Program-made: the position numbers and the translations under genes
Assembly (NCBI GenBank): GCA_034678805.1
Contig: JAXDBN010000110.1
Location: 1-32,709, forward strand
Length of the DNA stretch: 32,709 nucleotides
Direction of reading: 5' to 3'
DNA from: PHAA01 sp034678805
Lineage (GTDB): Bacteria > Bacillota > Syntrophomonadia > Syntrophomonadales > Syntrophomonadaceae
In this document: positions 16,508-24,805 of the stretch, piece after piece
How the letters are laid out: every line of letters begins with the position of its first letter
How positions within the stretch are numbered: the first letter of the stretch is position 1
Notes under the pieces: generated by a model
Seen by the model: the letters and a program-made list of their open reading frames with translations, nothing else
Told to the model about the DNA's origin: nothing
Database searches by the model: none

Positions 16508-16805
16508 CCTCAAATACCCCTTCCATTATTAATCAGTTACTTGTATTTATATGTCCATCATATAAATGAATACCATATTATCCTATTATATTATCCAATT
16601 TTCTATTTTGGAGGCCTTTGCATTATAACTCATTTATTTTGCCATTGTAAAGTAAACAAATTCCATGGTTTTTCTGAATTTTCAGCCTCTTGCTCCTATA
16701 TTCCATCTAATCCTTTCTAATCTATTAGGAGCTCCCGCCCCCGCCTCTGCCAGAAGTCAACTTGTCACTCTATTAGGCTAGTAGTCCGTTCTGCCCTTAA
16801 GGGGG
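16508..16805. other. Intergenic stretch upstream of scfA
   Basis: About 300 bases, AT-rich near scfA and GC-rich near the transglutaminase gene. Besides the probable promoter, one minus-strand frame near 16735-16775 reads SDKLTSGRGGGGSS followed by a stop, with no start of its own. It resembles the glycine-rich tail of some membrane proteins and may be a remnant; this is weak. Confidence 0.3.
16622..16651 (-). promoter_or_regulatory. Probable sigma-A promoter of scfA
   Basis: Minus-strand TTTACA (16646-16651) and a perfect TATAAT (16622-16627) are 18 bases apart, giving a leader of about 110 nt before scfA. No other gene lies between. Confidence 0.5.
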
Positions 16806-17996
16806 TCACCACTCTCCTTGGACTTGTGCATATCTGTGATCGAAGTTAAATTCCCGCTGATCGAAATAATTTCCATTTATTCCAAAGGTGCAATCGATAT
16901 TAATCCACTTGCTTTCAGCTGGTAAATAAACCTGATTCCAAGCATGATCACCCCAATCGGTGCCGCTATAGGCCAATCCGGTAACAAGTCGCACTTGCAA
17001 CCCAACTGCCCTGCACATGGATATATAAAGACTTGAATAATCAAAACAGATGCCTTTTCGGGTTTCAAAAGCTACAATTGATCCAGATTCGATACCATTA
17101 GCATTTTTACTGATAGCAACTGCCTTATCATAATCGTAATCGACGTTACGACTTACCCATTTGTACAATAAATAAGCCTTCTGTTTACTGTTTTGTTCGC
17201 TTCCGACAATTTGGCGGGCAGTCTGATCTATTTGGGGAGTTGACTTAATAGCCTCGTCCAAGGTTACTCCATTAAAATAGGTAATAACTCGATGATTGGC
17301 TCTGGCCTGTACTTCAGACGAATCTGGTTCCAGATACCGTGGGTCGAAGCTCTCCCGCGCTCTTGCAAACGAATCATTAAGAAGAACCGGTATATTCTTA
17401 GCCCATTTAGAATCAAGAGCAGGGGCTACTGCCTTTTGCTCAACCAATTGGTAGGGAACCGAATCGGTCATCCATGTTATCAACTGGGGTGAGGGTAAAT
17501 AGTAAGCCCAAAAGTTTAAAAACAATGCCAATAAGAAGACTACGATCAGAGCCAGGGGTAACCTGTAAATAGCCCCCAACAGTCTTTGGGTAAATCGTTC
17601 TCTGGAAACGTATAAATTATGAAGATGCTCAATAATGGGTTCAATTACTAATTTATGAAGCGGAACACAAATTAAGATTAGAGTAAAACCAATAATAATC
17701 AAAAAAAAGGGCACTGCCACCAGATAGGTCAATAATTCCTGTCCAATTAACATAGACCGGATGGTTTCCGGAATAACTGTATAGATTTGCCGGAATAAAT
17801 CATTTGGTTGTTCAAGAAAAATCCGCTTGGTAAGACAAATAGCTAATAGCAATGCGACAAGGAATTCAAGGTTGGCCAAGAGACGAAGAATAGCATCGTG
17901 CATCCTCGATCGGGTTAGCTTTTCGGTGATACCCATTACGATGGGGATTATGAAACCCAAAATTAGAATAATACTAATGATATTTATATCAGCCAT
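16806..17996 (-). CDS. Membrane protein with transglutaminase-like (cysteine protease fold) domain
   Basis: A 396-residue protein. Four hydrophobic segments lie in the N-terminal half (about residues 4-22, 40-60, 90-112 and 145-168). The C-terminal domain (about 230-396) is transglutaminase-like: the cysteine in GICFDYSSL, the histidine in DHAWNQV and the aspartate in WINIDCTFG form the expected triad. Proteins of this type cleave or cross-link peptides outside the cell, but the substrate is unknown here. The gene is about 300 bases upstream of scfA on the same strand. Whether it acts on the SCIFF product is open; distance and an intervening promoter argue for separate control. Confidence 0.85.
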   Translation of the reverse strand: MADINIISIILILGFIIPIVMGITEKLTRSRMHDAILRLLANLEFLVALLLAICLTKRIFLEQPNDLFRQIYTVIPETIRSMLIGQELLTYLVAVPFFLIIIGFTLILICVPLHKLVIEPIIEHLHNLYVSRERFTQRLLGAIYRLPLALIVVFLLALFLNFWAYYLPSPQLITWMTDSVPYQLVEQKAVAPALDSKWAKNIPVLLNDSFARARESFDPRYLEPDSSEVQARANHRVITYFNGVTLDEAIKSTPQIDQTARQIVGSEQNSKQKAYLLYKWVSRNVDYDYDKAVAISKNANGIESGSIVAFETRKGICFDYSSLYISMCRAVGLQVRLVTGLAYSGTDWGDHAWNQVYLPAESKWINIDCTFGINGNYFDQREFNFDHRYAQVQGEW

Positions 17997-18111
17997 TTTA
18001 GCTCACCGTTTAAATAAATCTTTCATTAAATATATACCGATCAGAAGAGGATAAATTTCAGAAGAAACTTACCCTCCCCTAATTGGCAAACTTATTCCTT
18101 ACTTGATAAAC

Positions 18112-18975
18112 CTATTGGCGGGATAAATATTTGCAGGCATTCAAACCTGCTACTTGACCTTCTCCTACTGATTTGGCCACCTGATAGGGCGGACCGGTGC
18201 AATCACCAGCAGCATAAACACCGGGAAGATTAGTCTCCTGCCTACGGCTCACGGTTATATGATTGTCTTTGATCTCCAACCCTGGTATTAACCGGTCTGG
18301 AGCAGTTTCCCCACCTAGTACAAAAAGGCCTTCCGCTTTAATAAGCTTACCATCCTTTAATTGCAGCCCTTCGACGAAATCTGTACCTGATATGCTTAAT
18401 GGTTTGCCCTCCACTATTTGAATCCTGTGTTTCAATGTGCCTACTCCCTTATATAAAGGAAGGTAATAGACTCGATTGCATATCTCAGCCATAAAATTTG
18501 CTTCACTCTCCGCTTCACTGCTGTGAGCAATAATTATGACATCTTTATTGCGATAGATAGGCCCATCACAGGTTGCACAGTACCCGAGCCCTCGACCCAA
18601 GAAATACTCTTCTTGAGGTAAGGTTACATGATAGGGTATACCTGTAGCTATGACGATGGTCCGTGCCGATAATATTTCGTTTCCCATTAAGATGTTAAAA
18701 ATATCATCCATTTCATTGATCGTGGTAGCCTTATTGTTTATTATTTCAATATTCATTTTTTGGGCATGATCCATAAACTTATTCAGAAGATCTCCTCCAC
18801 TAATTTCTGGATATCCCAGGTAGTTGCTTATCTTCTGGGCTTTATGCAAGGGAGGGCTACATATCTCGGCCCCAATCACCAGGACTTTTTTGTTACGGAT
18901 AGAAGCGTTTATGGCAGCAGAAAGACCCGCGGGCCCGCAGCCCAATACCGCCATATCATAGTAATCAAATTTCAT
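18112..18975 (-). CDS. Thioredoxin-reductase-like flavoprotein without classical NADPH motifs
   Basis: A 287-residue protein of the low-molecular-weight thioredoxin reductase family. FAD motifs are intact: GCGPAGLSA (residues 12-20) and YAAGDCTGP near the C-terminus. The redox pair CATC is at 133-136. Where NADPH binds in TrxB, the usual GGGxSA is replaced by IIAHSSEAESE (about 148-158) and no HRRxxFR is present, only LPLYKGVG. Known relatives with this loss include ferredoxin-dependent (FFTR) and F420-linked forms in anaerobes, so ferredoxin is a plausible donor. A normal trxB is present at 12515-13426, which argues against simple redundancy. Confidence 0.82.
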   Translation of the reverse strand: MKFDYYDMAVLGCGPAGLSAAINASIRNKKVLVIGAEICSPPLHKAQKISNYLGYPEISGGDLLNKFMDHAQKMNIEIINNKATTINEMDDIFNILMGNEILSARTIVIATGIPYHVTLPQEEYFLGRGLGYCATCDGPIYRNKDVIIIAHSSEAESEANFMAEICNRVYYLPLYKGVGTLKHRIQIVEGKPLSISGTDFVEGLQLKDGKLIKAEGLFVLGGETAPDRLIPGLEIKDNHITVSRRQETNLPGVYAAGDCTGPPYQVAKSVGEGQVAGLNACKYLSRQ

Positions 18976-19094
18976 TTATGCGCCCCCTCGCTAAGTCATT
19001 TAATTTGCTAAATGTGTACTAACCTTAGACCTTATGAGTATCATCCCCAACCACCTAATGATATTATTTGCCTAATTGATTAAACTAACATATT

Positions 19095-19862
19095 TTATGT
19101 CAATAAATACTCATAGGATACAGTAACTGTATCCTCCATCTGCGCATGTCTAAAGCTTTTTTCCCAAAACTGTACCTTATTATGGTGATCTACTAATAAA
19201 ATGGTAGTAGACCTAGTCCCATAATCATCCCCTTCAATAAACAAAGGGGCCAACATTCTTTCGAGCTCCAGGCTAACTCCAGTCTGTGGAAGTTCATGAT
19301 CTTCCGGTTGATGCTTGTCTGCCATTAGTTCAAACAGAGATTCCACTTCAATATGATCTGATTCCAAGTATGCTTTTAGATTACTCTTGCCCCGCTCGAC
19401 CTTAGGCCAGGGAACATTTAGCAGACTATTACTGAGCCCATGAATACCCGGCTGTATTTTGTACACCTGTGATTCCTGGTTAGAGAAATAATACAGATGG
19501 TCGATAGTGCCTATCATAAGATTATATCCGTTATATAGAGCTGAGGTGCCGAGGAGGTCACTCAAATATGCTTCAGGCTCCGGCTCCGCTATCAAATAAT
19601 CTTGGACTAAAAGCCCCCTTGAGGGTGCAGTCGGTTTGCATTGGCTAGGATCCCTATAATTAGTCAAGGCAGCCAAATGCCCCTTTTTGGTTATACCCAT
19701 CCAAGTTCCACCTTGTTCCAGATCTCTCCCTGCCAATACAAAAGACCAGTCCGACCAGAATGCGGCAGACTGGGTAGGTCGTCGATAAAATTCATCCCGA
19801 TTGGCTGCCAGTATTAATTTATAATGCGGATGCCAATTGTAGGCAAAAATGATAAGACACAT
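19095..19862 (-). CDS. NRDE/TANGO2 family protein
   Basis: A 255-residue protein of the NRDE (Asn-Arg-Asp-Glu) family, homologous to eukaryotic TANGO2. The N-terminus MCLIIFAYNWHPHYKLILAANRDEFY is the family signature: cysteine 2, exposed when Met is removed, would be the N-terminal nucleophile if the protein is an Ntn hydrolase, and NRDE stands at about 21-24. WMGITKKGHLAALTNYRDP follows. I take ATG 19862, behind AGAGGTG, since it places the cysteine at position 2; a frame open 11 codons upstream lacks this. The biochemical role is not established. Confidence 0.88.
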   Translation of the reverse strand: MCLIIFAYNWHPHYKLILAANRDEFYRRPTQSAAFWSDWSFVLAGRDLEQGGTWMGITKKGHLAALTNYRDPSQCKPTAPSRGLLVQDYLIAEPEPEAYLSDLLGTSALYNGYNLMIGTIDHLYYFSNQESQVYKIQPGIHGLSNSLLNVPWPKVERGKSNLKAYLESDHIEVESLFELMADKHQPEDHELPQTGVSLELERMLAPLFIEGDDYGTRSTTILLVDHHNKVQFWEKSFRHAQMEDTVTVSYEYLLT

Positions 19863-20213
19863 AAACACACCTCTAAATTGGGGTTCAACACACAAATACG
19901 CTAATTTTGCTTACCTGTCAAGTCATATTATGATTTCCCGAGTGTAGCCAAGTAATACAATTCAGTAAGAGGAACTTAACGCTACAATCAGTATACTTAT
20001 GAAACGAAACGTCTTTATGATTCCTTCGCTGGATTGCCGTCAATGTATATAGAGATATCGGAATCAATATCAAATTGATATGGTTCTAAGCGGAAAATAA
20101 TCTGATCAGAACCTATTTTCAATAGAAAAGGGAAACGCGGGAAAAGGTCCCGCGTTTTAAAATATTCTTCGAAACATAGAATCTATAGCTTGTTTTCCCC
20201 TTTGGCATTTGCC
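19863..20213. other. Gene-free stretch between the regulator and the NRDE gene
   Basis: About 350 bases without a supported gene. It holds the promoter-side region of the NRDE gene and a hairpin at 20134-20156. A 17-codon frame on the plus strand near 19997 has no ribosome binding site and is not called. Confidence 0.4.
20134..20156. terminator. GC-rich hairpin after the sigma-54 activator
   Basis: AACGCGGGA (20134-20142) pairs with TCCCGCGTT (20148-20156), a nine-base stem with a five-base loop. It lies about 60 bases beyond the activator stop codon. T-tracts on both sides are short, so its direction and strength are uncertain. Confidence 0.6.
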
Positions 20214-22907
20214 TTAATTGTTAATCGCATAGCTTTTCATTTTACGATATAGGGTGTTACGTGACATGCCTAATTCAGTGGCCGTTTTGCTTACATTACC
20301 GCCGTATTTATCTAAGATGCGTATGATTTTTTCTTTCTCCTTTTCACTTGCTTGGATTTTACGGGACGTCCTGTTTGACAACAAGGAAGGTAATGCGGCT
20401 ACTTCTCTATAACTCCCGTCATAGTTAACCGTGAATTCAGCATCCTGTACACCAACGATTTCCCGCGGTAGACAATCCAAGGTTATGCACCCTTCCTCAG
20501 CCAACAATAAGGTTCTCTCCACCACGTTTTGTAGCTCCCTAATATTTCCAGGCCAATCGTATTCTTGCAGACGAGTAAAGACTTCATCATCAATTACATT
20601 AATCCGCTTTTTGACCCGTGGGGACATTTCTTTAACAAAGTATTCGAATAAAAGTCTAATATCCGGCCTTCTGTCCTTCAGGGCAGGGATCGAAATCTGA
20701 ACAACATTTAACCGATAATAGAGATCGGCCCTGAACCTTCCCTGCCCTACCAATTCCAGCAAATCCTGGTTCGTTGCTGCTATTATTCTAACGTCCACGT
20801 TTATCAGGGAATCGCCACCTACTCGTAAAATAGCCTTTTCCTGAATAGCCCTTAACAGCATAGCTTGTTGTTCAAGCGGCATATCCCCGATCTCGTCCAG
20901 AAGCAACGTTCCCTTATTGGCAAGCTCAAACTTTCCGGGCCTTCCGCCTCTTCTGGCCCCGGTGAATGCTCCTTCTACGTAACCAAACAGCTCGCTGCCC
21001 ACCAATTCACGGGGCAGGGCGGCGCAATTGATCGCTACAAAGGGTCCATTTCTGCGTGAGCTGCCATTGTGAATAGCCTGCGCAAATACTTCTTTGCCGG
21101 TTCCGCTGGCGGCTTGGAGGAGCACGGCAGAATCGTTGGCGCTGGCAATGGTTGCTAATCTTATGGAGTTCTTAAGGTTTTTATCCTCTCCTATTATTGA
21201 ATCAAAGGTGAATGTAGCCTGGGCACCACTAATTTTATTGACCAATTCCTGCACCCTGGCTATAGGTCTAATAATAATAGTGGCCCCAGTGATCTGCCCA
21301 TTCTCATTAATCCTGGGTTCTCCTGAAGCTGTTCCATGTATTTTTCCCCGCACCCCATCGATTATCATTTCTCGGTCTTTATATGATTCGCCCGTCTCAA
21401 GAAGTTTCATAGTATAAGGGGCTTTACCGCAAAATAGGTCTAAAATATGAATTCCGATAATGGCTTCATCGGCATATCCGGTAATTACCTGAGCAGCCAC
21501 ATTGGATTGCGAAACCCTTCCTTCCTTGTCAAGTACTATTAAAGCATCATTCATAGCATTAAAAACAGAGGTTAGTTCCATATGCATGTATTCAATAGCC
21601 TGCTGATCCCGCCGTAGTTCTTTTTCTTGGTACAAGTGACAATTCTGTACTTTATTGAGACCATTATGAATTGCTACGGCCATGTAGTAGCAAGAACTAT
21701 AGCCACAGGCGGCACAGTTCCTAAAATCTTTTTCCTCAAACTTAAGCATTTTTTCGTAAATGTCGTTTAATTCGCTATCGCTTGGAATATCAAATTCTGC
21801 CAGATATGATAAATCTTCGTACGCAGGGACTCTGAAATCGTGGGTCTGTATTATATCGGAAACGAAAGCATCCAGCTTTTGGTTGATGGCCGGATCACCA
21901 ATGCTCTGCTCTGAACGGGCAGCTACCATGTACTCCATTTCCCAGCGAATGGAATTATGGATGCATCCGACCCCGGCGTTACAACCCCTCTCACAGCTAA
22001 GGACATCAACTATTAATGGTAAGGGGACATCGCCCTTGCCAATTGATGTCTGCAAGTTGCGTAGATAACTTTCAAATACCAGTGATCCCTCCACTCTGGC
22101 AATCGAACTGGCTGGGATTTCGGGGTAATGGTATAAGTAGGACTCTTTCAGGCCTCCAGGAATGGAAAAATTCGTAGCAATTCCAGCTGGGACACAATTG
22201 TCAAAATCACTTTCCGGTAATGAATCCATGTCAATATGTTGATTTTCTAAGATCTGTTGCAGTGATTGATAAAGAACATTATATTTAACAAGCTCCTGAC
22301 TTCTAATCTCCCTGGTCTTCTCCGCACAGGGAGAAAAAAATACCAGCTCCGCTTCCGGGTGCAAAGATTTTACGTAAACAGCTAAATTATGGACTGGACT
22401 ACCAAAAGGAGCCAGATGGTCAATTAATTTGGGATGGGTCAACTGGATATATTTTACTATCGACGGGCATGGCGTAGAAATCATAGGCAGCTTAACATTA
22501 TTACTTTCAATAGCCTGATGGTAAAGGGCCACGGTTATTTCTGCTCCCAACGATACATCATACACGTATTTGACATTCAGTTGCTTCAAAGCACTAATTA
22601 ACTTTTTGAGATTGAAATTACATTGAGCCGAAGGCGCTATCAGAGCAACCATTTGTTTATGAGGCAAGTCCTCTAAAAATTGGGGCGTATCATCGATAAC
22701 AAACCGGGCACTTTTTTCGATTACCCCACCGTGGCTTTTTAAACATGTTACTACACAACGACCGCAGCCAATACATAAATCGGTATTAAACTTAACCACA
22801 TCGCCGCTTCCGTTATTACAAATTTTTATCGGACATACAGCAATACACTGATGGCAGTTGGTGCAGTTCTCTTCATTAATTCCGATTATTTTACTTAAAT
22901 CAAACAT
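20214..22907 (-). CDS. Sigma-54 activator with ferredoxin, [FeFe]-hydrogenase-like and PAS sensory domains
   Basis: An 897-residue regulator. In order: two [4Fe-4S] motifs, CTNCHQCIAVCP and CIGCGRCVVTC (residues 15-55); an [FeFe]-hydrogenase-like domain (about 85-365) with STPCPS (Cys147), SPCAEKTRE (Cys194) and SCERGCNAGVGC (Cys305, Cys309); a CAACGYSSC Fe-S domain (398-423); a PAS domain (about 440-550); a sigma-54 AAA+ domain (about 570-800) with SGTGKE and GAFTGA; and a Fis-type HTH at the end. All four expected H-cluster ligands remain, but the proton-relay cysteine before Cys147 is proline. It probably senses H2 or redox state and activates the divergent sigma-54 promoter. The ATG at 22907 follows GGGGAG; an ATG at 22922 is the alternative. 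Confidence 0.92.
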   Translation of the reverse strand: MFDLSKIIGINEENCTNCHQCIAVCPIKICNNGSGDVVKFNTDLCIGCGRCVVTCLKSHGGVIEKSARFVIDDTPQFLEDLPHKQMVALIAPSAQCNFNLKKLISALKQLNVKYVYDVSLGAEITVALYHQAIESNNVKLPMISTPCPSIVKYIQLTHPKLIDHLAPFGSPVHNLAVYVKSLHPEAELVFFSPCAEKTREIRSQELVKYNVLYQSLQQILENQHIDMDSLPESDFDNCVPAGIATNFSIPGGLKESYLYHYPEIPASSIARVEGSLVFESYLRNLQTSIGKGDVPLPLIVDVLSCERGCNAGVGCIHNSIRWEMEYMVAARSEQSIGDPAINQKLDAFVSDIIQTHDFRVPAYEDLSYLAEFDIPSDSELNDIYEKMLKFEEKDFRNCAACGYSSCYYMAVAIHNGLNKVQNCHLYQEKELRRDQQAIEYMHMELTSVFNAMNDALIVLDKEGRVSQSNVAAQVITGYADEAIIGIHILDLFCGKAPYTMKLLETGESYKDREMIIDGVRGKIHGTASGEPRINENGQITGATIIIRPIARVQELVNKISGAQATFTFDSIIGEDKNLKNSIRLATIASANDSAVLLQAASGTGKEVFAQAIHNGSSRRNGPFVAINCAALPRELVGSELFGYVEGAFTGARRGGRPGKFELANKGTLLLDEIGDMPLEQQAMLLRAIQEKAILRVGGDSLINVDVRIIAATNQDLLELVGQGRFRADLYYRLNVVQISIPALKDRRPDIRLLFEYFVKEMSPRVKKRINVIDDEVFTRLQEYDWPGNIRELQNVVERTLLLAEEGCITLDCLPREIVGVQDAEFTVNYDGSYREVAALPSLLSNRTSRKIQASEKEKEKIIRILDKYGGNVSKTATELGMSRNTLYRKMKSYAINN

Positions 22908-22928
22908 GTTCAATCTCCCCATTCATCA

Positions 22929-22959
22929 CTGTAACACAAGTGTATCACATGTGTTACAG
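22929..22959. promoter_or_regulatory. Near-perfect 31-bp palindrome, probable activator-binding site
   Basis: The outer arms CTGTAACACA and TGTGTTACAG are exact inverted repeats around a partly symmetric AT-rich centre. Further half-sites GTTACA (22961-22966) and TGTAACA (23034-23040) follow. It is centred about 165 bases before the -24 element at 23108, a normal distance for an enhancer of a sigma-54 activator, and lies just upstream of the activator start, so it may also control that gene. Confidence 0.75.
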
Positions 22960-23107
22960 GGTTACAACCCAATAACATCCGGATTACACTTTTAGGACAA
23001 TATGAATCTGTATTTTGAACAAATGATATATTTTGTAACATAAATTTTTGATACTAGTTGCATGATTTTAGGCATTTATAGATATTTTCTGGGATCCTCG
23101 TTTTAGT

Positions 23108-23123
23108 TGGCACGCTTTTTGCT
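23108..23123 (+). promoter_or_regulatory. Sigma-54 (-24/-12) promoter
   Basis: TGGCACGCTTTTTGCT matches the consensus TGGCAC-N5-TTGCW fully, with the GG and GC elements at the correct ten-base spacing. It lies about 95 bases before the small membrane protein gene. The adjacent sigma-54 activator and palindrome support it strongly. Confidence 0.9.
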
Positions 23124-23218
23124 ATAGTAAATGGTCAGGGAATAGTTTAATAACTTAAGGCGATCCCAAAAAATTTGAGAGCCTGCTGAATATAAGCAGA
23201 ATATGGGAGGTGAACATC

Positions 23219-23386
23219 ATGACAGTGAACTATTTGAATAGCAACCCGGTCGTACCGACCAACAATAGCCAAAAGGTTAAACCCGTAACTGAGTTGGAGA
23301 ATTTCACCATCGGGGTAGGATTCGCTGGGGTCATAGCTTTGCTTACCATGAGTCTGGTAGTAATCTGCATGATGGTTTTGAGCTAA
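23219..23386 (+). CDS. Small single-span membrane protein, first gene of the sigma-54 unit
   Basis: A 55-residue protein with a clear ribosome binding site (GGGAGGTG, six bases before ATG). Residues 1-30 are polar, rich in Asn, Val and Pro. Residues 31-54 form one hydrophobic span (IGVGFAGVIALLTMSLVVIC), with a cysteine at 50. It ends in MMVLS. I recognise no family. It lies between the sigma-54 promoter and the AAA+ ATPase gene, which starts 112 bases further on, so both should be transcribed together. A membrane anchor or partner for the ATPase is an inference from position. Confidence 0.75.
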   Translation: MTVNYLNSNPVVPTNNSQKVKPVTELENFTIGVGFAGVIALLTMSLVVICMMVLS

Positions 23387-23498
23387 ACGACCTTGATTTA
23401 AGTAGATCTGGGCGGCAATTAGCGAAACCAGGGAAAGTAACTTGGGATGTTACCGATGATAGCTTCAGTCTTATCGGTAGAGAGAGGAGGACTATAAA

Positions 23499-24719
23499 AT
23501 GTTACAATATGCGCAGTTAGAACGCTACGAAGGAAACGAGGCCCTCTTCGATCTAATAAAGATGTCGATGGTCTCGACAATAGCAGGCGAGCCGTTGCAT
23601 GTCCATGCCGAAGGGCTGAGGGGAACCGGAAAAACTACTATAATGAGGCGAGCGCAGGATATTCTTCCTAATATTGAACGCATCAAAGGCTGCATCTATA
23701 ACTGCGATCCTGCGCAGCCTCATTGTCCACATCATCGGGGACTATCAGCTCGTGAAATTTCCGAAATAGGAACCGAAGAGATACCCATGCCGTTCCTGGA
23801 AATATCCCATTCAGCTAAAGTCGGTACAGTGGCGGGGAGTATTGACTTGGCTAAATTAACCGATAGCAGTAAGCCCGAAGCCGGTCTGCTCCCCGGCCTA
23901 ATACCCCAAGCCCATCGGGGTATACTATTTGTAGACGAAATCAATCGCCTGGCTGATACTTCCCCGGAAATAACAGATATTCTCCTAGACCTAATGGGCA
24001 CAAAGCCAGGAGTAGTCCAGATCGAGGAAGCCGGTCTTCCGGTGGTATCGGTTAAAGTAAATGTTTCGGTATGGGCAGCTTCTAATCCGGACGAAGATCC
24101 CGGTCCCCTGGAGGAAATACGCCGGCAATTATCGGACCGCTTTGACATGGTCTGTTACATGGGTAGGCCTACTTCGATTGATGTTTTGGCAAAAATGCTT
24201 AAGGACAACTTCCATAACAATCAGTCTAATACCAACCGGGGTACAATCCCCACGGTTGATTACCAGAAGCAGCATGAGATGTATACCGAAATTATGCTTA
24301 GATGGGCGGAACGTTATCTGCAGACTGATCTACCAGATTTTGTCCGCAACTACATTGCCCGTCTCTATATAAAACACAATCTCGAGAGTATCAGGGCTAT
24401 CGAAGCTATGCAGCAGGGTGCGGCGCTTTATAGTATTACCAAGGATAGAGACCAGGCTAGCATTAATGATATCAACCATATTTTACCGTTGGTCCTGAAA
24501 CATCGTCTTGACGCTGATGCCCTGGTCAGGGTAATAAATGATGATTCCCGAGCTGCCAATATGTTTAGTTCGGGGGGGGGCAAAGTATCAAATAAACCTG
24601 ATGTAGCTGATGAGGCTGATTATTATAAAAAAGATGGACGTCCGTTAAAAGATCTGAAACGTAAAGAACTAATCAATACCGAAAAGTCAATTGGTTTTGA
24701 TCAAGTTGTTTCACAGTAG
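23499..24719 (+). CDS. ChlI/MoxR-type AAA+ ATPase
   Basis: A 406-residue ATPase resembling the magnesium-chelatase I subunit. Walker A GLRGTGKT is at 39-46, Walker B ILFVDEI at 143-149, sensor 1 in WAASNPDE (about 193-200) and an arginine-finger region in RRQLSDRFD (209-217). A cysteine/histidine cluster, CIYNCDPAQPHCPHH at 66-80, occurs in the ChlI-type insert and could hold metal. No VWA-domain (ChlD or CoxE-like) partner is present nearby, so this is not evidence of chlorophyll or cobaltochelatase synthesis. The C-terminal tail (from about 355) includes glycines encoded by nine consecutive G (24572-24580) and is charged. GAGGAGG stands upstream of ATG 23499. Its task is unknown; remodelling of a redox enzyme is a guess. 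Confidence 0.85.
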   Translation: MLQYAQLERYEGNEALFDLIKMSMVSTIAGEPLHVHAEGLRGTGKTTIMRRAQDILPNIERIKGCIYNCDPAQPHCPHHRGLSAREISEIGTEEIPMPFLEISHSAKVGTVAGSIDLAKLTDSSKPEAGLLPGLIPQAHRGILFVDEINRLADTSPEITDILLDLMGTKPGVVQIEEAGLPVVSVKVNVSVWAASNPDEDPGPLEEIRRQLSDRFDMVCYMGRPTSIDVLAKMLKDNFHNNQSNTNRGTIPTVDYQKQHEMYTEIMLRWAERYLQTDLPDFVRNYIARLYIKHNLESIRAIEAMQQGAALYSITKDRDQASINDINHILPLVLKHRLDADALVRVINDDSRAANMFSSGGGKVSNKPDVADEADYYKKDGRPLKDLKRKELINTEKSIGFDQVVSQ

Positions 24720-24759
24720 AAAAAAACTGGGGCCCAAGTAATAACACCCAATGTAAAAG

Positions 24760-24791
24760 CCATTCTTCCCATCGAAGAATGGTCTTTTTTT
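24760..24791. terminator. Bidirectional terminator between the ATPase and AKR genes
   Basis: CCATTCTTC (24760-24768) pairs with GAAGAATGG (24774-24782), nine perfect base pairs, followed on the plus strand by a run of seven T (24785-24791). On the minus strand CTTTTAC follows. It separates two convergent genes. Confidence 0.9.
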
Positions 24792-24805
24792 GGATCACAA
24801 TAAAT

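Noticed and set aside
16496..16720. A 74-codon plus-strand frame
   Set aside because: It covers the promoter and leader of scfA in an AT-rich region and has no ribosome binding site.
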